Source: Pilaira anomala (taxonomy: Eukaryota > Mucoromycota > Mucoromycetes > Mucorales > Mucoraceae). Taken from it: 64,000 bases of DNA. Of the stretch, positions 45,201-56,279 are shown in pieces. How positions within the stretch are numbered: the stretch's first letter is position 1; every line of letters begins with the position of its first letter. The stretch spans positions 1 through 64,000 of the forward strand of contig JAIXMQ010000002.1 in assembly GCA_025716855.1 (NCBI GenBank), given 5' to 3'. Under the pieces are notes generated by a model, which made no database searches, had not been told where the DNA came from, and saw only the letters and a program-made list of their open reading frames with translations. A program made the translations under genes and the position numbers.

Positions 45201-46374
45201 CTCTAGCACTAGCGACAGCAACCAAGTTGGGTGGCAATTTTAAAAATGAGATACTACCCATCATCATTGCTTTTATAAAAAAGTTAGTTTCAATTATTTG
45301 TTTCTCAAATATTTTAATTTTTTCGTTTATATGTTACCTAAGAATACTACAAAAACTTCAGGGCCAGTAAGTTTGCCATCAATGACAAGTGAGGAGCCAT
45401 ACCATAAGGCCAAACTGAAATTGCTGAACTGGAGAAGTAAGAATGTACCGAAGCCCATGCCCATACTAATACCACGTTTAACGCCAACGATACTGGCTTC
45501 TTCTAATTTTACGTCATAGCGATCAACAAATCGTTTTTGAAGGGTATAAGAATATACGGTACGAATCGAATGAAAGGCTTGCTCTGCAATCGAGCCTGCT
45601 TCTGCAAATGATTGTTGAGCTAATGTTGTATACTTTACAATGAAGCGAGCCATAGTTACTCCTGTTGCAACAAGTAACGGAAGAACGACTAACATAATTA
45701 CCGCCATTCGCCAACCTATTTATTTGTTTTTAATATCTATTTATATTTTTTTAAAAAAAAAAAAAAAAAAAATTCAAAATCGAATTACCTTTCACAAATG
45801 CAACTGTAAAGCCTGCAACAAATTGAGCGAATAAAGTGATAACGAGACCAAATTTTTCAGATATACCGTCTTGAACAAGTTGAGTATCAGAAGCTAATCG
45901 CGTGTTCAATGAACCATCTTCAGCAGCATCGAACCAACTCATATCTTGCTTTAAAACTGAGTTGAGGTATAATCCACGGATACGACGTGTCTGACTTTCG
46001 CCAGTGAGAACCCATAAGAAGTTGGCAATATAAGCAGCAACCATAGAAACTGAACCCATAATTACCATAATGATAATAACAGGTAATACGGCGTCAACAA
46101 TCTGACTAGGCTCGGATAGAGTGGCCGTAATGTTATTGATAAAATTACCATAAATTAAAATTGAGACAGGTTGTAATGCACCTGAACCAGCAGAAAAAAC
46201 AAGAGCTGCAAATATAAGACATTTTTCTTGAAAAGTTGAAAATCGAAACAGTCCTAGCATAGAAACCATAGGCTGCTTTGGCTTTTTTGTTTTCGCTTTT
46301 TTCTCAACTTGATGCATTGTTGGTACATCGGTTGATATTATTGAACCGATTTCGGCTATCTCTGCTTTTTGCAT
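42292..46374 (-). CDS. ABC transporter, full-length MDR/P-glycoprotein type (ABCB)
   Basis: Exons on the complement: 42292-44547, 44611-45269, 45338-45715, 45789-46374; 1292 aa in the order TMD1-NBD1-TMD2-NBD2. It is an ATP-driven exporter of hydrophobic compounds or peptides. NBD1: Walker A GPSGSGKST (about 410), signature LSGGQKQR, Walker B ILLLDE, with an intron falling between LLLDE and ATSALD. NBD2: Walker A GPSGCGKST (about 1080), signature LSGGQKQR, Walker B VLLLDEATSALD, H-loop AHRLST. Both sites look catalytically competent. The linker is charged (about 600-700). The frame is open 18 bases further upstream but only from a TTG; the first ATG at 46374 (MQKAEIAEI) is the start. Substrate cannot be inferred; fungal relatives include a-factor exporters and drug pumps. 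Confidence 0.92.
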
Positions 46375-47959
46375 CTTTAAAAGTAGACTCAAAAAGGATA
46401 TTAATTGACAAATAAATTAATAATAATAATAATAATAAAATAAAAAAAAAAAAAAAGAATCTGATAAATCGGTCTTCTTTTTATAAGAAAAAGATACTGA
46501 GTACAAAACTAAACGTGCGATCATGAAATCTTCCAAGACCCGATTTTACTTGGCTACTTGGCTATTTTTTTTTTTTTTTTATTCAATGAAAAGACTTTAC
46601 TTTATTTTTTTGACAAATTCATAACAGTAAGCTTAATTGTAGTATTGATATCATGAATTAATAAACGACAAAAACAGAGTGAATTTAGCTGAATCACCAT
46701 AAATCTCGAGTGCGCTTTTACGGCAATCGTTCTCAAAAATATATTGTTGGTGTTCATCGTGACTTGAAATAAGCCTGGATTTTCGAATCCCAACCAAAAA
46801 ATCAGGTTGGTGTAACTGACTGATATGATGTTTTTCTTTTTTCTTTTCTCAAACAACAATAAACAAACTTTCGTAACGTTGCGAAATAGCACTAGACGGT
46901 ACTCGGATTAACTTCTTCCCGACATAAGATTAAAAAAAAAAAAAGAAAGAGGTTAATTAATAGTTTGCATTCATTTTTCATTATTGTGAACACAAAAAAA
47001 AAAAAAAAAAAAAAAAATAGGGAATTGCTATAATGAGAACTTGATGCTGAATTAATTTTTTTCAGATTGGTCTCCTCTTTTTTTCTTACGCTTCAGAACA
47101 GTCGGCTTAATTTCTAACCCGGTCCCATTACTGCATTGAAAATCTTTAAAAATTGCACAAATATGGCTAAAATGACCATTTCAGTATAGTATCTTGTAAG
47201 CGGAGTAATGTTACACCTATTTTTCAGAAGAAAATATTCATCATCAAATCAATAAATAGTAGTCGTATTCTGCCTTACTGGGTTCACCTGTCATCGTTTA
47301 CGAGATGTATTCAGTTTCACCTGCACATGGCTTACGACAAACAAATGAATATCGGATAGAGGTTGGATGAGTAGTTCTTATTTTGGTAGTTCCATTTAAG
47401 GAAAATATTCATCACATCAAGTAGTTGTTGTAATTAGATACTTATCCACTGAGCCATCCATCTTATATCTATTTTCACTAGTTCGCGATGATAAATACAT
47501 GCCTTTATATTGTTCTGGCACTATAGAAAATACATAATCCGCATGTGTGAGACTTCAGCTAAAAACTATTTTTTATTTTATTTTAAAGGCCATAGCACTG
47601 GTAACTAGCTTTTTTAAGATAATAATAAAACAATAAAATAATACTTTATCTTTATCACTTGTTTCATTTTGAAGTTAAGCGTTGGTTAAAAGGTGAAAAA
47701 AAAATCGCAATATAATTAAGCAAAGATATCGCCTTCTTCATGCGATTTGAAAAATATGTTGAGAGTGAGTGTTGTGCCCATTTAAATTTGTGTTCAGTTA
47801 TCAAAAAAGAGCAAAAACTAATATATAAGTCATAGGAAGACAGGAATCAGAGCTTTATATCGAGAGAAAAAAAAAAACTTATCGTCGAATTTAAATAAAA
47901 AATATTATACAGTTTTATTTTTTCATTTTTATTAAAGTTTTTAAAAAAACAGTTACGAA
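46375..47959. other. Intergenic between ABC transporter and GH35 gene
   Basis: No gene is resolved. A (TAA)n tract at 46417-46440 and an A run at 46993-47017 are present. Two similar stretches beginning AAAATATTCATCA (47229 and 47402) are followed by loosely similar sequence, perhaps an old tandem duplication of about 170 bp. The ABC gene promoter lies at the left edge. Confidence 0.45.
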
Positions 47960-50900
47960 TTAGAATTTAATTTGATCCTTATAAACCATATATTCAGCAG
48001 GTTTATGATCTTGTTCATAATGTGTAATTAAATTACCACTTTCAGCCAATACAGGCCAGCCAGCAATAAAGAATTCACCTTCAGTATCTTTCCAAGTATA
48101 AGCCAAGATCTTGACGTGATTGTTCTTGGGTTGGATTAAATCATCTGGTAAATAAAAGTCATGTTGAGGACCATCGCCATTACCATAGTATCTTGCAATC
48201 AATACATCGTTAATAAACACCATAGCAGTCCATTCACCTTGCATGTGAAGACGAAGTGGTACGGTATAAGAAGAAGTATGTTTCTTCAGCTCATTATCGA
48301 ATCGGAATCGGAACCATTGTACACCATCATTTACAGAAATAGGAACCTTGTAGGTGATATCATTTAAATGTACTGTATCTAGCGTTTTAAAACCTGTTGT
48401 CTTTTCTTCATCAGGGAAACCGGAAGAGGTGAAAGGGTTTGATAACTCACGAATATCTACACCAGTAATTTGCCAGTCATTTGCTTCCTCAACGCCGGAT
48501 AATTTAGCATATGTGATACCTCGAGGGTTACGAATATCGTTCATAATAAAAGCTTGTCGATTTAATCCAAAGCTTTCAACAATGACTACTAATTCGTTCT
48601 CCAAGTAATCACCATAAGAAAGGTAAGGTGTGAGATCGTACGTGTGTTTATCGAGGAACCATGGATCAGGACCGATCTTTGCACCGGGCATGAAGAGTTG
48701 ACGTGAGTATGTGGTATGACCGCCAACTATTTTACCATTCATCAAGACAGTGGCACGATGACGCGCTGTTAAGGATAGCGTAACTTTATGTTCATTCACA
48801 GGAGTTTTAAATATGTTGCGGTATAAAGCATGACCACTAAGATATTGATAATCTATAGCATCGAAAGAAACAGGATTTTTTCCTCCAAAGCGTCTGACAT
48901 GTTCCCATGGCATATCTTTGAAGTCAACAGGACGATGTTCGAATTTATCAAAGCTAATTGAGACAGACAATGGAGAGTTGGTATTTTTTTCATACTTGAA
49001 AGATTGAATAAATGGTAAATCATAAACATCATCTGATGCTGTCATGCGTGTATCCTTAATACGTTCCAACGAGATAATATGTGCTTCTGTTTCAGAGGGA
49101 CGATGATTGACTTCAAGCATTTTAGATTTTCTATTATAGAAAAAGTTATCTGCACCCCAAGCAATTAAACTTGGATATTTCTTTTGTCCATCGTTCCAAT
49201 AAGGTTCTTGAAATTCAGCAAATAAAGTACTAGCATCATGTTTAGAAAGACCGATAATGTAAAGACTACCTGTTGTAGATTCAATCTTGGTCCAACCGTG
49301 ATCTTTTTCAAAGGAAAGAATGATAGCGGAACCATCGGGATGTAATGTATCACATTGCATATTACCTGTGAATGTCACTTCCTTATTTCTAAATGCCATG
49401 GATCCAATAAGATTAGGTTCAACTACCCAAATCTCTTGCTTGTTGATAGGATCAACCATACGGCTCAAGATAGGAATAGTAGACATGATCAAGTGAAGCC
49501 CGTTTTGTGTAGTATAGTTACCGACGGCAATAAATGAGGTCTTGTATGGTAAGTAACATCCCATAGTTAAACTACCTTCTTTGTCTTCTACAGTAATATC
49601 AAATGTCTCTCGTTTTTTACGATCAAAGTTACGGAAGAAAGTGAAAGTGACTTGCTGGTCCTTGGCAATAGATTGACGTTGTAAATTTAATGTGTGGGGA
49701 ATAGAAGTCTTTACGTTAGGATGAGAGACACGGTCCGTCTTGGTAAAGTATGAGTCAAATGAACGTGTTAAGAGTAAAGTCTTGCGAAGATTTCTTCCTC
49801 TTGATGAAAGCATACCAAACTCACGAATACATGCAGAGTAATCATAAGAAGTGTAAACATCTCTGTAAAAATAACAATAAAAATTAGTTTTTCAAAACGA
49901 ATAATTGTACGACTAAAACACTTACGGATCGCCTAATGTTCCCCAGTTGGTACCACCGTAAATCATGTAAATGCTTGCCATGGTCACACCTTGAGCTAAT
50001 GAAGTTTCAACTAATAACTTGGTATATTCTTCACCATAAAAATCAAAGATTTGATCATACGTATGTTGAAGCTGATAATGGTTAAACCATCCACCTTGAA
50101 GTTCAGGAATAAAAATAGGCGACTATTTTTTTTTTTTTTTTAAAAAAAAAAAAAAGGGTTTAGAATATGCATAACAATGATTCTAAAAGTAAACTTACTT
50201 CTTTTGCACCACCTCCAAAGCTACGGATCTTACTTTCCAATTTATCCATTGACTTTTCCATGTTTTTTGGATCCCATTCATCCCAATCTCCAACCGAGAC
50301 ACCGCTATTAATCAACCAAGATTTAGGTGAACTTGAAGGAGCGAAAACTAAAACGAAATTGATAAATATTTCACAACTTTATCGTGTTTTAAGTTGGTGA
50401 TGATGATACTTACTAACATATTTATCAAATCCATAAAGATCTATACCAAATCTCTTTTTACCCTTCTTATTATCCAATTCAGGTCGAGCAACCCAACCCC
50501 CTTCTTCAAATCCATCGTTTGTAAACAAAGGTACAGTAATTCCAGCATCTCTTGCAGCCTTAGCCAAAATCCTCATCTGATCATGAAGACCTACTGGCAA
50601 CATACCGTTCATAGTTTCAAACAATTCATTATCAATCTGTACACCCAATACAGATCCCTTTTGACCATTTGTAATTTGATGTTTTGCAATAATAGGTAAA
50701 ATAGCATCCATCCACTGTATTTCGTAATTAGCAAATTTAGGATCATAAATACGCCACAACATCATGAAATTATGACGTATGTTTAAGTCTCTTTTAGCAA
50801 CAACCCAACCAGGGTATCCACCACCTTGCGTCTCGGCACAGATATAAGGACCTGGAGCAGCTAATACAAATAAACCAAGTTCTTCACAAAGTGTCAATAA

Positions 50901-51272
50901 GTAGTCAATATCTCGGTTTCCGTCAAAAAGGTAATTGCCTTCGGAAGGTGAATGGTAACCCCAATGAAAGTAAATACGAATGGTATTGAAGCCAGCTGAG
51001 CGGTATTGTTTCAAGATGGGTGTCCATCGTGTACGATCGGGTACTCTCCAGTAGTGAAACTCACCAGAAAGTATTTGTGTTGGTTCACCTTCGATTGTAA
51101 GTGAGTATTTGTCCCAGTCGAGTAAGTCTTGGTAGCGTGTACGGTCATAGGCGACGGAGGTTGTAGTAATATCAAGTGTTCCTAAGGTACGTTGATGGGC
51201 GTATATATAGAACCCACCTAATATGGCCGGAATTATAGCTAATAAAGAGAATAGTTGGGCCATATCCGACAT
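47960..51272 (-). CDS. Beta-galactosidase, glycoside hydrolase family 35
   Basis: Exons on the complement: 47960-49862, 49926-50122, 50199-50347, 50414-51272; 1035 aa, typical of fungal GH35. It removes terminal beta-galactose from glycans. The TIM-barrel N-terminal half has LSGEFHYWRVP, AGPYICAE and the acid/base glutamate in QIDNEL (about E216). The nucleophile is in IPELQGGW (about E343). A YGGTNWGTLG block follows. The C-terminal half holds beta-rich jelly-roll domains (WTAMVFINDVLIARYYG). A hydrophobic segment at residues 5-25 (LFSLLAIIPAILGGFYIYA) serves as a signal anchor or signal peptide. The start ATG at 51272 precedes it; the second Met (residue 4) is also possible. The gene reads toward the ABC transporter gene, in the same direction. 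Confidence 0.93.
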
Positions 51273-52892
51273 TCAATAAAAAGATATACCGTGATGAAAA
51301 AGAGAAATAAAAACAAAAAACGTTTTATGCGGGTTTTCGGGAACTCAAAAAAAAAAAAAAAAAAAGGGCTACTTTTGAATTTATCCGGTGGTCATTGATG
51401 ATATATATTATAAACTTGTATTGTTCATGATTCTCTTCGTTTTTTATTTTGATGACATAACTGTTTTCAACTATTATACCAAAAGCGATGAATAGAAGAC
51501 ATGCTAAATATGCTATTTTATACTGAAAGTATGTTTTGATGTTATTGTTCTATAACTAACAGAACAAACAGCCCAAGAAATTAATGAGTCTCGACTTGTT
51601 TATTGATTAAACATGCTATAGATACATGTAATATAAATTTCTGCATTTCATGGCTTTTTTCATTTACCCTAACTCGGTTCAGCATTAGGAAAAGGAAAAC
51701 CCAAGTATCAAAAGCGTCTAATTAAATTAGTTATGATCATTTTACTGATAAAGACATTGTAATGAGTTTTCACAATAGTATGTATTAGAATTTATAAAAT
51801 ATGTTCCCACTAGTTATCTTTATAGTCTCTCATCCACGTATGAAATCTTCTTTGATGTCCTTCTACTTATTTATAGTCATTCGAAGCAATGATGTCTATC
51901 TTAAAAAAGACAGCACAAGAAAAACATATTTTTACCTACAAGATAATAACATTATTTCTTTTCAACAAATCAAAGCTTTATTTAAAGTGATTAGGTCTTG
52001 TACAAAAGGCTAAATATAAATTTATGCATTCACAAGCGACACCACTCATTGCTATTGACAACACTCTTTTGCTTTGACGATCCAGGCTACATTTTTAAGT
52101 TTTTTGATTCATGCAATGTCTTTTTGTCTTGATTTATAAGACCTTCGTTACTTTACAGTACGTTTCGCTGAAAGATAGGCTCTTAATAAACTTATATACT
52201 GAATATACTATGTTTATTTTAATATATATCAATGATAATAGTTACTTTTTTTTTTTTATGAAAAAAAAAAGATTTTATTTTTAGAACCTGTATAATCCTA
52301 CTCTTCTTATTACATAAGAGTACTGCTGCAATTATGTTTACATGCTCATTACGTGAAAGACATCTTTTTATAAACATATACTGTTAATTATAAAAAACAA
52401 AAAAAATAAAAACGTGACAACTTTTTATATACTCTTAATCATTGTTTTATTCTTAAACTCAAGAAAAAAAAAAAACTGGTTGAAACACAAAAACTATGAC
52501 TTTTATTTAAAGGACCGCGAACTATACTTTTTAATGTAAAAAAAAGTATATTTTATATTTTTCATTTTCATTTTTTTCATTTTCATTTGATTTTTTTTAA
52601 AAAAAAACCCTAGAAAGGGGAACCCAAGCCATCACACCCAACCATGTACACCCACAATTTACTACAGGACCCGGGGGCCCATCTTCAAAATGTAGAGCCG
52701 GGGGACAACTTGAATTAAAGAAAAAAAAAAAAAAAAAGAGAGAAAAAAAAGGAAGAAAAAGGAGCCTTTATATAGTTTTTTTGTCCACCTTTTTTTTGGT
52801 CAGCTGAGCAATGAAAAGTCATTTCAACAAAAAGCCACATGACTATTTTTTTTTCCATGGAAGGGAAGTCATGGATTCGATGCATATACAAT
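51273..52892. other. Intergenic, no gene resolved
   Basis: AT-rich DNA with A runs (51349-51366, 52723-52738). Short blocks recur: CATGCTA(A/T)A near 51502 and 51611, and TAAATTTaTGCATT near 51640 and 52018. Bases 52290-52390 share ordered blocks with 30840-30970. The frame at 51801-52013 is not protein-like. Confidence 0.4.
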
Positions 52893-53717
52893 CACGAGAA
52901 CCCTTATTTGGTGATATTTTTATTTTTTCAAAAACTACTTTTTTTTTTTTTTTTTTTTTTTAACAATAAAACGACTCTTACTCCACTATCTACTAATCTA
53001 AACAGCAATGTCAACTTCAAATACTGAAACAGACTCAAATAACACCCATAATAAATATTCTGAATTTGATTTAGGTGGTATTTATCACCTGAGTAAGTTC
53101 GGAATTTCGAAAACTGAGATTTCAAGACACATGGGTGGTGGATTTGGTCCTTTGGTGTTTTTTTGACACTACATTGAATCAAGAAGCTTATATCAACTGC
53201 TTGTCAAATAACTACATCTCTTGGATAACTAGACTTTCAGAGGAAGAGCAGAGGGGATTTATATTCCAAGAAGATGGTGCCAGCTTTCATACTTCAACGT
53301 ATGCAAGATGGTGGAAAAGGCGTTGGTGAGTACTGGCCAGCTCAAAGTCCGGATCTGAACCCCATCGAGAACGTTTGGGGACTTTTTAAAATAGAATTGG
53401 TAAGAGATGGTCCGAGGTAAAAAGTATGGAAAAATTGAAGGAGGAATGGGAAAAACTTAGTGTAGAGTATGCTGGTACGTTGGTAAAGGGGATGAAGGGA
53501 AAGATGCGAGGCTGTAATTAAAGCCAAAGGGGGGCCAACGCGCTTCTAACTTCGGTTTTTTTTTTATATATTTATTTAATAAACATGTTTTCCTAACTTT
53601 TTGAAAACTATGGTGTCTTTATTCTTTATTAACCATATGTCAACTTAATTTGAAATGCTACCTTGGAAGATTAAATTTTTGATACAATAAAAATATCACC
53701 AAATAAGGGTTCTCGTG
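52893..53717 (+). mobile_element. Internally deleted Tc1/mariner element with matching terminal inverted repeats
   Basis: The left end CACGAGAACCCTTATTTGGT (52893 onward) and right end (up to 53717) are perfect inverted repeats for about 28-30 bp, continuing into GATATTTTTATT. Between them lies a damaged transposase gene. The element is 825 bp, well below the 1.3-1.5 kb usual for autonomous members, so it is a deletion derivative that could still be moved in trans. Flanking dinucleotides are AT on the left and TA on the right, so a clean TA duplication is not seen. It sits between the GH35 and dynactin-like genes. Confidence 0.85.
53009..53530 (+). pseudogene. Tc1/mariner (DDE) transposase remnant
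   Basis: Starts MSTSNTETDSNN and reads an HTH-like segment (IYHLSKFGISKTEISRHMG). It then jumps directly to a C-terminal DDE part: IFQEDGASFHTS (second Asp), and in a shifted frame YWPAQSPDLNPIENVWGLFK (third acidic residue). The central catalytic region with the first Asp is deleted around 53145, and several frameshifts and stops follow. The QDGASFH and SPDLNPIEN blocks identify the IS630/Tc1/mariner superfamily. It is inactive. Confidence 0.88.
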
Positions 53718-53772
53718 TAGAAAAAAAAAAAAGAAAGATAAAATTGATATACATTATATCACTGTGTAGATA

Positions 53773-54652
53773 TTATAAGTTTTTCAAAATCGAATTAAAT
53801 GCTTTACAGTAATATCGCTTATAGATACTATTTGGTAATGCTTCGGCCATCTCACCGCTAAATCGATCACACTGGTGATGGTGATGGTGCTTTTGTTGTT
53901 AACATGATGGAAAAGAAAGGTACGTAATACGCTTTTAACTTACTAATAAGTCACAAGTAGTAGTTAAACTCTTTAATTCATCTGTCATTCTAGTTTGTTC
54001 TTCTGAAATAGCCTTGCCAGATTGACTAAAAGAAGCAGGTTCGGTATGTAGTCTTTGTAACGCTTTTAATCTGGTCGATAAAGCAGGTGTCAAGTTTAAG
54101 AGAAGGTCGACCTTTTCGAGAGTAGCAAACAAATGATTAACTTTTGTTTCGGTATCGTTTGAGATACCGTCTGCGTTAGGATGATCAGGATTGTTATTTA
54201 GGTTATTGGATTGGTTAGCGTTCATAGCGGCATTGATACCAAAGCCTAAAGTGTTGTTGGTATCTTTACGTCCAGATTTTATTAATTTAATCTATCAAGA
54301 TCACTGTTCAAGACTTTAACTCTTCTAGCTACCATTTAGAGTTGTCTTGGTTGAGCGAGTACATTGTCCTGTTGTTCAAGTTTAGATAATGAGTTGATAT
54401 AAGAGAAGAAGAAGCGAGATTTGCAGGCTTTTTTTTTTTTTTTTTTTTTAGAAAAAAAAAAAGAGTTAGTGTTCGTAGTAAAGTCTTTTGAATTTTATAA
54501 AAGAGTAAAATTACCAAATCATCTAAAGCTTGTCCTGCGCTAGATCCGACAAGTTTCTCTATTTTTGCAATGCATTCGTCAATTTCTGATAATTTATTCT
54601 CTTTATGCATTTTTGCAGTCTTGGGAGTATAGAAAAGCTCATAAGTAACCAT
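53773..54652 (-). CDS. Dynactin subunit 3 (p24/p22)-like protein
   Basis: Proposed exons on the complement: 53773-53871, 53944-54291, 54363-54427, 54515-54652; about 216 aa. Dynactin p24 is a small helical subunit of the shoulder/sidearm that links dynein to cargo. The N-terminus (EIDECIAKIEKLVGSSAGQA) matches the p24 start helix. Later parts SYINSLSKLEQQDN, HLFATLEKVDLLLNLTPALS, LKALQRLHTEP and CDLLCDRFSGEM parallel human DCTN3 in order. The first exon ends in phase 0 but the second would need phase 1, so the join across a long T/A homopolymer (54427-54470) is off by one or two bases. This may be a sequencing indel in the homopolymer, a missed splice, or a true lesion. It is divergent from the uL13m gene. 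Confidence 0.6.
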
Positions 54653-54904
54653 CTAAATGAAAGAGTTAGTTAATAGAAGCTTGAAGGACATAATCTATCA
54701 CTAAGTTTTTACATCGTTTTTTTGCAGTCTTTTCTGAACCATCTTCGGTTGTCTCGGTAGTGGATGTACCTATTTTTGAATGCTTTAAATTGCATATGAT
54801 AGTCACGGAAAGAAGGTCACGGAAGTGATGTTTTTGCTATTCCGCCTTTTGCTTCATTTTTTTTTTATTACCCTTGTTTGTAGTTTGTCCCTGTTTAAAA
54901 AGAA
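54653..54904. promoter_or_regulatory. Shared divergent promoter, dynactin-like / uL13m
   Basis: 252 bp separate the start codons of the minus-strand dynactin-like gene and the plus-strand mitochondrial ribosomal gene, so both must start transcription here unless the first has an upstream leader exon. Pyrimidine/T-rich tracts occur at 54714-54724 and 54858-54868. No certain TATA box is seen. Confidence 0.5.
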
Positions 54905-55501
54905 ATGTCTCAAGCTGTTGGAAATGTAAAGTGTTGAACGATCACCCGCGTTATAATTCATTATCGAGCAACGACAACAAAAAAAAAAAGATCTGACACT
55001 CACTTATTATTCAAATTTTTTAGACTGCCCTTGCATATGCTCGTGTATGGCATGTTGTGGATGCTAAGCAAAGAGTTATGGGTCGTTTAGCTACAAATAT
55101 TGCTACTACCTTAATGGGTAAGCATAAGCCCATTTACGATCCTGCAGGTAATAAACGCATTTACTTTACTTATACATGGAAAAACTAAAATTGGAAGTTT
55201 TATAGCTGATTGTGGAGATTATGTTGTTGTTTTAAACGCCAAAGACATTTTAGTATCTGGAAAGAAAGCCGAACAAAAGTTATATCGTCACCATACTATG
55301 CACCCTGGTGGATTAAAAGAAATCACCTTTAACAATTTACAAGCAAAGGATGCTACAGAACCTCTTCGTAAAGCTATCTCGGGTATGTTACCAAAGAATA
55401 AGCTTCGTCAAGTTCGTATGGATCGTTTAAAGATTTTTGAAGGAAGTGAACACCCATACGAAGCTAATATCATTATTCAACATGGTGTCAAGAAGGATTA
55501 G
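54905..55501 (+). CDS. MRPL23: Mitochondrial large-subunit ribosomal protein uL13m
   Basis: Exons 54905-54925, 55024-55147, 55206-55501; 146 aa. It is a protein of the mitochondrial large ribosomal subunit. The L13 family blocks are clear: [57 protein letters not shown] and [20 protein letters not shown], with the bacterial-type RHxxxPGG signature. That signature separates it from cytosolic L13a/L16, which has a different C-terminus. The first exon codes only seven residues (MSQAVGN). No long presequence is visible, which is common for the yeast relative Mrpl23. Confidence 0.93.
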
Positions 55502-56279
55502 ATTTTTATATAACACACACTCACACACATACACGCACTCTCACCCTTCGTTTTTTTTTGTACAGTAAAAAATTAATATCCAAAAAATAACTTTTTTTTT
55601 TTTTTGTTTTTGTTTATGCATTGTGTTTGACAGTTCTAAATTTCGCAACTGGGTTCTGAATTTTTTTCAAAAATCAAACGATCAATATTAAGGGGTATCA
55701 TCTCGTGCAAAAAAAAGTTCATTGAATCGGAAATGAAAGCCCCTATCACTATGTGTAATGAGAGCGTACAATTATACACACCTGATCAAACTGCTATTAT
55801 ATCATAATCTTAAAATATTCATAGAATAAGAAATCCAAGAAAATGGATATTAATTTGAATGTAATGTGGTTGTTAAATAGGTTTATCTGTAGATGATGAT
55901 GTGTTACATTAATGCAGTTTACTAACTCTCTTGTTTTATGCAAAAGTCGATTATTCAGGATAGTACAATAGGGGGTTTCATTTCTGATTTAACCCACTTT
56001 TAGGATGTTTTTTTTTTCACCAGGATAGTTAACTAATTTATGGGACGAGCGAAGTGAAGTGAATCAGAAATGAAACCCCCCCTTAATTATTTTTATTTTT
56101 ATTTTTTGAATAGACAATCGACATGTCAGGGACAGGCTTTTTTTCCTAGAAAATGAAATAAACAGCTGCTTTTTTTTTTCTATTTTTGTCTGCATGTGTA
56201 TATATAGATATAATTCCTTTAAAAGGGAACGTAAAGAAGAAGAAGAAAAAAAAATGTAAATTTTAATACCAAGTTGATA
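55502..56279. other. Intergenic with a candidate MITE
   Basis: The 3' region of uL13m ((CA)n-like at 55512-55532), the small inverted-repeat element listed separately, and the GH3 promoter. TATATATAG at 56200-56208, about 72 bp before the GH3 start codon at 56280, is a credible TATA box. A purine tract AAGAAGAAGAAGAAAAAAAA lies between them. Confidence 0.5.
55972..56090. repeat. Candidate MITE, about 120 bp, with 19-20 bp terminal inverted repeats
   Basis: GGGGGTTTCATTTCTGATT at 55971-55989 is repeated in reverse complement as AATCAGAAATGAAACCCCC at about 56071-56089. A solo related end, AATCGGAAATGAAAGCCCC, lies at about 55725-55743. The flanks are TA-rich (ATA| left, |TTAA right). The internal sequence is non-coding. 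Short length, matching ends and a nearby solo end suggest a miniature inverted-repeat element family. Confidence 0.55.

Noticed and set aside
46375..46392. Six extra N-terminal codons for the ABC transporter
   Set aside because: The extension begins with TTG, not ATG; the first ATG is at 46374.
56274..56279. Two extra codons before the GH3 start
   Set aside because: They begin with TTG; the ATG at 56280 gives a normal signal peptide.
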